Source: Thermoplasmata archaeon
GTDB lineage: Archaea; Thermoplasmatota; Thermoplasmata; Thermoplasmatales; Thermoplasmataceae
Length of the DNA: 64,000 nucleotides
Assembly: GCA_021797555.1 (NCBI GenBank)
Contig: JAJZZM010000005.1
Span: 62,001-126,000, forward strand
Direction of reading: 5' to 3'
The notes beneath the pieces are model-generated. The model ran no database searches. It was not told the origin of the DNA and was given only the letters and a program-made list of their open reading frames with translations. The position numbers and the translations under genes are program-made. Positions 59,078 through 64,000 of the stretch are shown in pieces. The first letter of the stretch is position 1. Each line of letters starts with the position of its first letter.

Positions 59078-60346
59078 CTATATAATCTTCTGAAAATCTT
59101 CCTTAAATCTGTGAACCAGATTTGATTCCCAATTATCACCATTAAGATTTAGTTTGAACATATATATCCAGAGTTTTTTATTGTCATTTTTAGTAAAACT
59201 GTAAGGTTTACTCAGTTTACTATCAAATCCTGGAAATACTAGTATAGTATCTTGAGAATTGTATATCTGCGAATATGTGTACATCTGGTAAAGATCACTC
59301 TGCGCAATTGAATGCACTTTATCATATCTGTCCTTGGGTCTATCTATTTGTGGTTCATCAAGTTTTTTGTATTTTGTATCAAATATATATCTGCGCTCAT
59401 TAAAACATAATATTAAATCAGGCTTTGTTAACCTTATGACTTTACCGCTACTATCATATATAAAATTATTATTAACCTCCTGAACTCTTATTTGTGGAGT
59501 TTGATTTTCAAATATTTTTTTCTTGTTCCTGCATATAAACTGTGCAAAGAACCTTTCAAATAAAATGTTCATATCAAATATCAAGGCCATATTATTAAAT
59601 CCATTGCCAGACAACATAAATTGATTGTCCAGTATCATCTTAGCGTATATATACGGAATTCTGAACCTTTCATTCATTCTATTAAAATAAATTTTGCAAT
59701 GGTTCCATGGTGATATATCCTCTTCATGCATCATACCATCTATGGATGCAAGAAGGTCTGCATTTGTATCATCTTTTGTAAGCCACATAAAATATTTGTT
59801 TGCATGTGCGAAGAACCTGTTTAATTCATTATTCATTGAGAAATTAAAATAGTCAACATAAAACCTAGACTGGTCTATTCTGTTTACCTGCTTTCCAATG
59901 TTCAACCTACCCCTAAGGTATTTGCTTTCTCCGGAAAACCTTGTATATGTCCTGTATGCTCCATGCAGTATCTCTTCCTACAGCGATATAGCATACAAAC
60001 GTATTATGATTTCTTTAATGTCCAGTACATCCTCATTATTTTTAATTTTTGATTGTGGAAATTCCATATCCATGCCAGAGAATACATATAAAAGAAACTT
60101 GATAAGATTTTCCTTGATCTTGTTCTCTCCTTCATCAAGATTCCTGATCTTTGGAAGCACCTGGATTCTGTAATTCCTAGTAGGAATAAAACCTGCATAG
60201 TGTCTGAATTTTACATATTTACTGGTGATTTCCATGTATTTTATTAGTCCCTCATTATTAGATACCAGCTCGTTAAGCTCACGTATTACATCAACATCAG
60301 TGCATGGTTCATATTCATAGAGTGTTTTTAAATTATTGCTGTTCAT
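59078..60346 (-). pseudogene. mcrC: McrC with one in-frame TAG
   Basis: One frame of 423 codons codes for McrC. The N-terminal part ends IIIRLYAISL, TAG stands at 59978-59980, and EEILHGAYRTYTRF continues in the same frame. The PD-(D/E)xK nuclease site is intact downstream: LTKPDLILCF and YIFDTKYKKLDE. The stop is a single codon change and the rest looks undamaged. A restart at TTG 59905 would give a nuclease domain lacking the McrB-contacting part. Confidence 0.85.
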
Positions 60347-62309
60347 TCTTAATCTCGTTCCCTAATTTTTTAAGGTAATCCAAATAAGATTCTATATTTT
60401 CTTCGGTTAGACTTTTTTCATCAAACTTATTCGGAATTAGGTCATTTAAAATATTGTCCTGTCTATAAAAAATTTCCCTAAGAAGAGGAAATATTCTGTA
60501 TTTGAATATATTAACAAGTTCTTTTCTTTCATTGTCTGTGTTTTCAAGGCTTTTAAAGAAAGCGTGCCCTATCTGTGAATCTGCATCCTTCTTGTTTTTT
60601 ATTACATCATTTAATCCCTTAAAAGCATCTATCGCTTTTCCTTTTAGATAATCATCTTTAATCCATCCTTCCAGAACACCGTAGTTGGGTGGGACATTAA
60701 AGAATATGAATCTCCTTCTCAATGCAACATCTAGCAACGCTATGCTCTTATCGGAATCGTTCATCGTGCCGATAATGAAAACATTTCTCGGAACAGAGAA
60801 TAGGCTATCGGAATCTGTTTGATAGAAGTTTGGTATTGCAATTTTCATTTCATTGATGGCTTTTTCTCTTTTGTCCTCTTCAATTAATGTTATGAGTTCA
60901 CCGAAGATTCTTGATATATCACCTCTGTTTATTTCATCTATAATTAATACATAATTATGATCTAAATGCTTCCGGGCATCATTGCAGAGTTTCATGAAGA
61001 TTCCCGGTTCTGGATTATACAATATTCCGCCCTTATCATCTGTCTTTGCCCTAATTCCGCCGATAAAATCTTCATAACCATAAGACTGGTGGAATGTTAT
61101 TATTTGTACATATTGTTTATCAATGTCTCTGTTTTCATATTCTTTTTCGAGACCAGATTTACCTTTTATTAGATTATCTATTTCTTCAATAGATGAGATT
61201 TTATTATCAGTAATTCCCATAGCAAGAAATCTGGCAAAACGTGTTTTGCCCGTACCTACTGGACCATGTAAAATTATATTTCTTGGAATTTTGTTATATG
61301 TACGTTGTTTAGTCTCTTGGTCTTTATTCAAAGCGGTTATTGTATCAGGACTTATAGCTCCATTGCCTTCTTTCTTATTCTTTTTGGAGTATGAATAAAA
61401 GAACTGATCTATCTCTATATGCCTTAAAATGGTTCTTTTCTGTTCACCTGATAGTTCATTGGGCAGTTTGTCTCTTAAATCCTTATATGTTGGATCACTG
61501 TCTATGATAGTATCTCCATATTTTTGCTCTATAAATTCTCCATATATTTTAAATAATTTGAATAGTTCTCCAAAGCTCTCGGGTTTTGCAATTTGATATC
61601 CGAAGGCTTTGAGATCTACACTTGAATTATATATGTATACGCCGGCCTTATGTAAATTGACAATGCCGTATAATTCAAATATGAATGTATTAAGGTGGAA
61701 AAAGCTATAGTCATCTGTATAAAGTTTTGGATTTTGCTTTAATTGTGTAACTGTATAATTTTGATATTTTTCTAGCTCTACTATATTATTATTTTTTATA
61801 TGATTCAGTAGATTCAATATTTTAATATATCTATTGCCACTAAATACCATGTATGGAAGAGTACCTGTTGCAGAAAATGGCTTTTTAAGTAATTCAATAA
61901 TCTCATCACTTAAGATTTTAAGGTAATCTAGAACCTTTTTACCTTCAGTCTCTGAAATTTCTAAATCATGTCTCAAGAGTTTAATGTATTCTATATCTTC
62001 CTTTAATCTGTCGTCTTTATTATAATGTCCTTTATCTTGCTCTTCTTCTGCCTTGGGTATTATGATTTTTTGAGAGAAAATATCTTCTATAATTTCCTTG
62101 CTATTAGGTCTATTCCTTGCTTTCTCAGACAGCAAATTCAAAACCTTATCTATAAATTCATCAATGGATGGTATATCTTTAAGGAGTTTATGACAATTAT
62201 TATATCTTTCCACATAATGCTTGTATTCTGGCCATGATTTTCTTTCACCATTGAGCCATTTATTAAGATAAATTGAAATATTAATCATTACAATTAAATA
62301 TTCATACAA
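60333..62309 (-). CDS. mcrB: McrB, AAA+ GTPase of a McrBC-type modification-dependent restriction system
   Basis: This 658-residue protein has an unidentified N-terminal DNA-binding part. The AAA+ motor of McrB follows: Walker A ILHGPVGTGKTRFARFL (about residues 344-360), Walker B VLIIDEINRGDIS with the McrB-type INRG, and sensor region FIIGTMNDSDKSIALLD before LRRRF. It translocates DNA and directs the McrC nuclease. It overlaps mcrC by 14 bases. The partner McrC is interrupted by a stop, so the system may be silent. Confidence 0.92.
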   Translation of the reverse strand: MYEYLIVMINISIYLNKWLNGERKSWPEYKHYVERYNNCHKLLKDIPSIDEFIDKVLNLLSEKARNRPNSKEIIEDIFSQKIIIPKAEEEQDKGHYNKDDRLKEDIEYIKLLRHDLEISETEGKKVLDYLKILSDEIIELLKKPFSATGTLPYMVFSGNRYIKILNLLNHIKNNNIVELEKYQNYTVTQLKQNPKLYTDDYSFFHLNTFIFELYGIVNLHKAGVYIYNSSVDLKAFGYQIAKPESFGELFKLFKIYGEFIEQKYGDTIIDSDPTYKDLRDKLPNELSGEQKRTILRHIEIDQFFYSYSKKNKKEGNGAISPDTITALNKDQETKQRTYNKIPRNIILHGPVGTGKTRFARFLAMGITDNKISSIEEIDNLIKGKSGLEKEYENRDIDKQYVQIITFHQSYGYEDFIGGIRAKTDDKGGILYNPEPGIFMKLCNDARKHLDHNYVLIIDEINRGDISRIFGELITLIEEDKREKAINEMKIAIPNFYQTDSDSLFSVPRNVFIIGTMNDSDKSIALLDVALRRRFIFFNVPPNYGVLEGWIKDDYLKGKAIDAFKGLNDVIKNKKDADSQIGHAFFKSLENTDNERKELVNIFKYRIFPLLREIFYRQDNILNDLIPNKFDEKSLTEENIESYLDYLKKLGNEIKNEQQ

Positions 62310-62334
62310 CTAATAAATTTTATGTTTTTGGTGA

Positions 62335-62701
62335 TTATTATGTTGCCACGTAAATATTTCCTATATACACCCAATAAAAATATAATAAGAGGATATAGAC
62401 CAAGAATGAAGTTAACTGATAGGAAGAGAAAAATACATAATAAGGAAAAAATTAAAAAAAGATCATCAACAATATGGATTATAATGGAATAAAGCATATA
62501 TTGACAAAGGTAAATTATTCTGAATCAAATGGTAAATTAGAGAGATTAAATTATACAATTAAATCATTAGGGCCATATTTTAGCATATGTGATGAAGTAG
62601 TATACCATTATAACCATGAAAGGATGCATGAGTCATTATCAGATGGTGATAATATAGTTATACCTACAATGGCATATAAAAATAAGATGGTGGTAAAATG
62701 A
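62335..62701 (+). pseudogene. Relic of an rve-type transposase with internal deletion
   Basis: The first part (MLPRKYFLYTPNKN, then RGYRPRMKLTDRKRK) and the second (ESNGKLERLNYTIKSLG, YHYNHERMHESLSDG) belong to one transposase family. They are joined by a frameshift near 62490 and lack the central catalytic aspartates. The C-terminal part matches the relic at 1926-2095, and similarity extends past the stop into aagtttataaagtatataaa. The element is inactive. Confidence 0.65.
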
Positions 62702-62792
62702 AATCATATGAGTTTATAAAGTATATAAAGGAAATAATAATGGGACAACACAAATTTATAGCTAAAGTTAATCATTTATATTAATCATCTAC

Positions 62793-63713
62793 TCAATTAG
62801 TTGTAAGAGGCAATAAGGTATTTTGATAAGATGGGGGTATTTTTTTGTTAGAAAATAATACTTCATATACAATTCTTTTTTTAGAAGAAATTAAATATTT
62901 CCTATGCAAATATGTATATTTATTAGTCAGCACCTTATCACAGAATATACCTTTTTTGGAATATAAACTTTTAATAAATTCATTATCATCATAAGACACA
63001 AGCCATGGATTCTTTATTTCATCATCCAATAATAAATTAGCAAGTATTTCATGATTATTTGTGTTGAAATAAAAGCTATAAAGATCTTTTCCAGCCTTAA
63101 AGTATGGTGGGTCTATATATAACAAGCTATTAGTATAGTTATTAGCAAATTCTTTAATAAATTCTATTCCATCTAAATTTGAGAGCTCTACTTGCTGCCT
63201 AAACTTATATAAGTATCTGATTTTATTTATTATATTGTTTATTCCAAATCTACAATCTATTTTATATTTTGATTCCTGTTTTTTACCGCCAAGTGGTCCA
63301 CCTTTAACAATTCCAGAGTAAGAAGTTCTATTCAAAAATAGAAATGCAGATGCATAATTAAGTATATTTTTATTATCACATTCTGTTTTTGAATTAATAG
63401 AAATATTATAAAAATTTTTTAATTCATAATATTTTTTAACTGTAATATTTGTTGCCATTTCTTTTATTTTTTCTATTAATTCATCATTTAAATTAAATAC
63501 AGAATACCAGAATGCATAAATCATTGGGTCTTTATCATTAACATATGCTTTATTGACAATATTCATGTCAAGTAAGCCAAGAGATATAGAAGCGCTTCCA
63601 CCATAAGGCTCAGCAATAATATTATTTAGTTTATGATATATTATAAAACCTTTTACATAATCTACAAGCCATCTTTTATTTCCTGGAAATCTTAGAGGTG
63701 TTAAATTTCGCAT
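62793..63713 (-). CDS. D12-class DNA adenine N6-methyltransferase (Dam/MboIIA-like)
   Basis: This 306-residue protein begins LRFPGNKRWLVDY, the FxGxK SAM-binding motif of the D12 class. It continues with AEPYGGSASISLGL, and has the catalytic LLYIDPPYFKAG (about residues 192-203). It methylates adenine, most often as half of a type II restriction system of the DpnII kind or as an orphan. The gene that precedes it in the same direction, cut by the window edge, could be a partner. It starts 11 bases after that gene ends. Confidence 0.88.
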   Translation of the reverse strand: MRNLTPLRFPGNKRWLVDYVKGFIIYHKLNNIIAEPYGGSASISLGLLDMNIVNKAYVNDKDPMIYAFWYSVFNLNDELIEKIKEMATNITVKKYYELKNFYNISINSKTECDNKNILNYASAFLFLNRTSYSGIVKGGPLGGKKQESKYKIDCRFGINNIINKIRYLYKFRQQVELSNLDGIEFIKEFANNYTNSLLYIDPPYFKAGKDLYSFYFNTNNHEILANLLLDDEIKNPWLVSYDDNEFIKSLYSKKGIFCDKVLTNKYTYLHRKYLISSKKRIVYEVLFSNKKIPPSYQNTLLPLTTN

Positions 63714-63724
63714 ATTATTACCTT

Positions 63725-64000
63725 TTAATTAATAGTCCACATCATTATATCATCATATAATTTCTGTTTTAGCTTCAAAGATATATTACTATCTTCACTT
63801 AAAACCTCATACCTCTTAGTATACATTTTATTTAATAGTTCTTTAAGCTTTTGCTTATTAGGGAGTGTTGGGAAAATTAATTTAAGTATTGAATAGAGAT
63901 TATTAACATTAACATTATTATTAACTATTATATTTAGATAATGACCAAATTTTGTATCTTTACAGTAAATATTATTAGTCTTTATACCTATATCATTTAT
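63725..64000 (-). CDS. Unidentified protein, C-terminal 91 codons only (continues beyond the window)
   Basis: The minus-strand frame is open to the window edge. It ends KLKQKLYDDIMMWTIN before TAA, with FPTLPNKQKLKELLNKMY further upstream. No motif is visible in this part. Its position right before a D12 methyltransferase and the 11-base spacing suggest one operon, so a restriction endonuclease is a fair guess that cannot be tested here. Confidence 0.55.
   Translation of the reverse strand: MNDIGIKTNNIYCKDTKFGHYLNIIVNNNVNVNNLYSILKLIFPTLPNKQKLKELLNKMYTKRYEVLSEDSNISLKLKQKLYDDIMMWTIN

Noticed and set aside
59898-60173. Plus-strand frame spanning the McrC stop codon
   Set aside because: It is antisense to mcrC; the minus strand shows continuous McrC-like sequence on both sides of the TAG.

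Overview
The window is an AT-rich, densely rearranged stretch of chromosome, most likely from an acidophilic archaeon of the Thermoplasmatales (Picrophilus/Ferroplasma/Acidiplasma type). That assignment is an inference. It rests on an archaeal-type ATPase, a bacterio-opsin-activator-like HTH-10 regulator, leaderless genes with TATA-like boxes about 25-30 nt before the start codon, CRISPR repeats ending in ATTGAAAG, and TnpB and rve-type transposon debris. No rRNA or tRNA gene was seen.

Left part (1-24.9 kb). Two membrane-protein genes (a truncated TDT-type anion transporter and a DUF998 protein) are followed by a patchwork of small mobile and toxin-antitoxin units: an archaeal ATPase, a HEPN-MNT pair, two AAA_14/DUF4143 ATPases with palindromic promoters, an AbiEi-AbiEii pair and a DUF2283-DUF4258 pair. 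Decayed genes lie between them: a peroxiredoxin tail, a GT2 glycosyltransferase split by a TnpB element, a GT4 glycosyltransferase with two in-frame stops, an MFS transporter cut by an IS4-like element, and several transposase relics. A regulator, a DUF1059 protein, an intact MFS transporter, a TPR protein and an ABC-2-type exporter with two paralogous permeases complete this part.

Centre (24.9-43.9 kb). A complete type I-D CRISPR-Cas locus. The operon cas6-cas10d(csc3)-csc2-csc1-cas3'-cas4-cas1-cas2 runs leftward. A Csa3-like CARF-HTH regulator diverges from cas6. Two arrays flank the cas genes: about 43 repeats on the left and about 94 on the right. Both have a near-identical leader at their right end, so both are read leftward. 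Array 1 repeats nearly all differ from array 2 repeats at one terminal base. One old spacer resembles the adjacent ABC ATPase gene, one spacer is duplicated, and two pairs of spacers appear to encode homologous peptides from diverged targets.

Right part (43.9-64 kb). After about 1.6 kb of very AT-rich DNA with gene relics comes a defence island. It holds a single-chain restriction-methylation enzyme in an operon with a CBS-HEPN protein; an OLD-family nuclease broken by one in-frame TAG; a PIN-like toxin with a SocA/Panacea-like partner; an unknown 348-residue protein; a two-gene unit of unknown function; an HsdR tail with a frameshifted DUF45 metallopeptidase; a second CBS-HEPN protein; McrB with an McrC broken by one in-frame TAG; and a D12-class DNA adenine methylase beside an unidentified gene cut by the window edge. 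The most novel-looking elements are the two CBS-HEPN proteins and the two unknown units at 52.7 and 55.5-57.1 kb.
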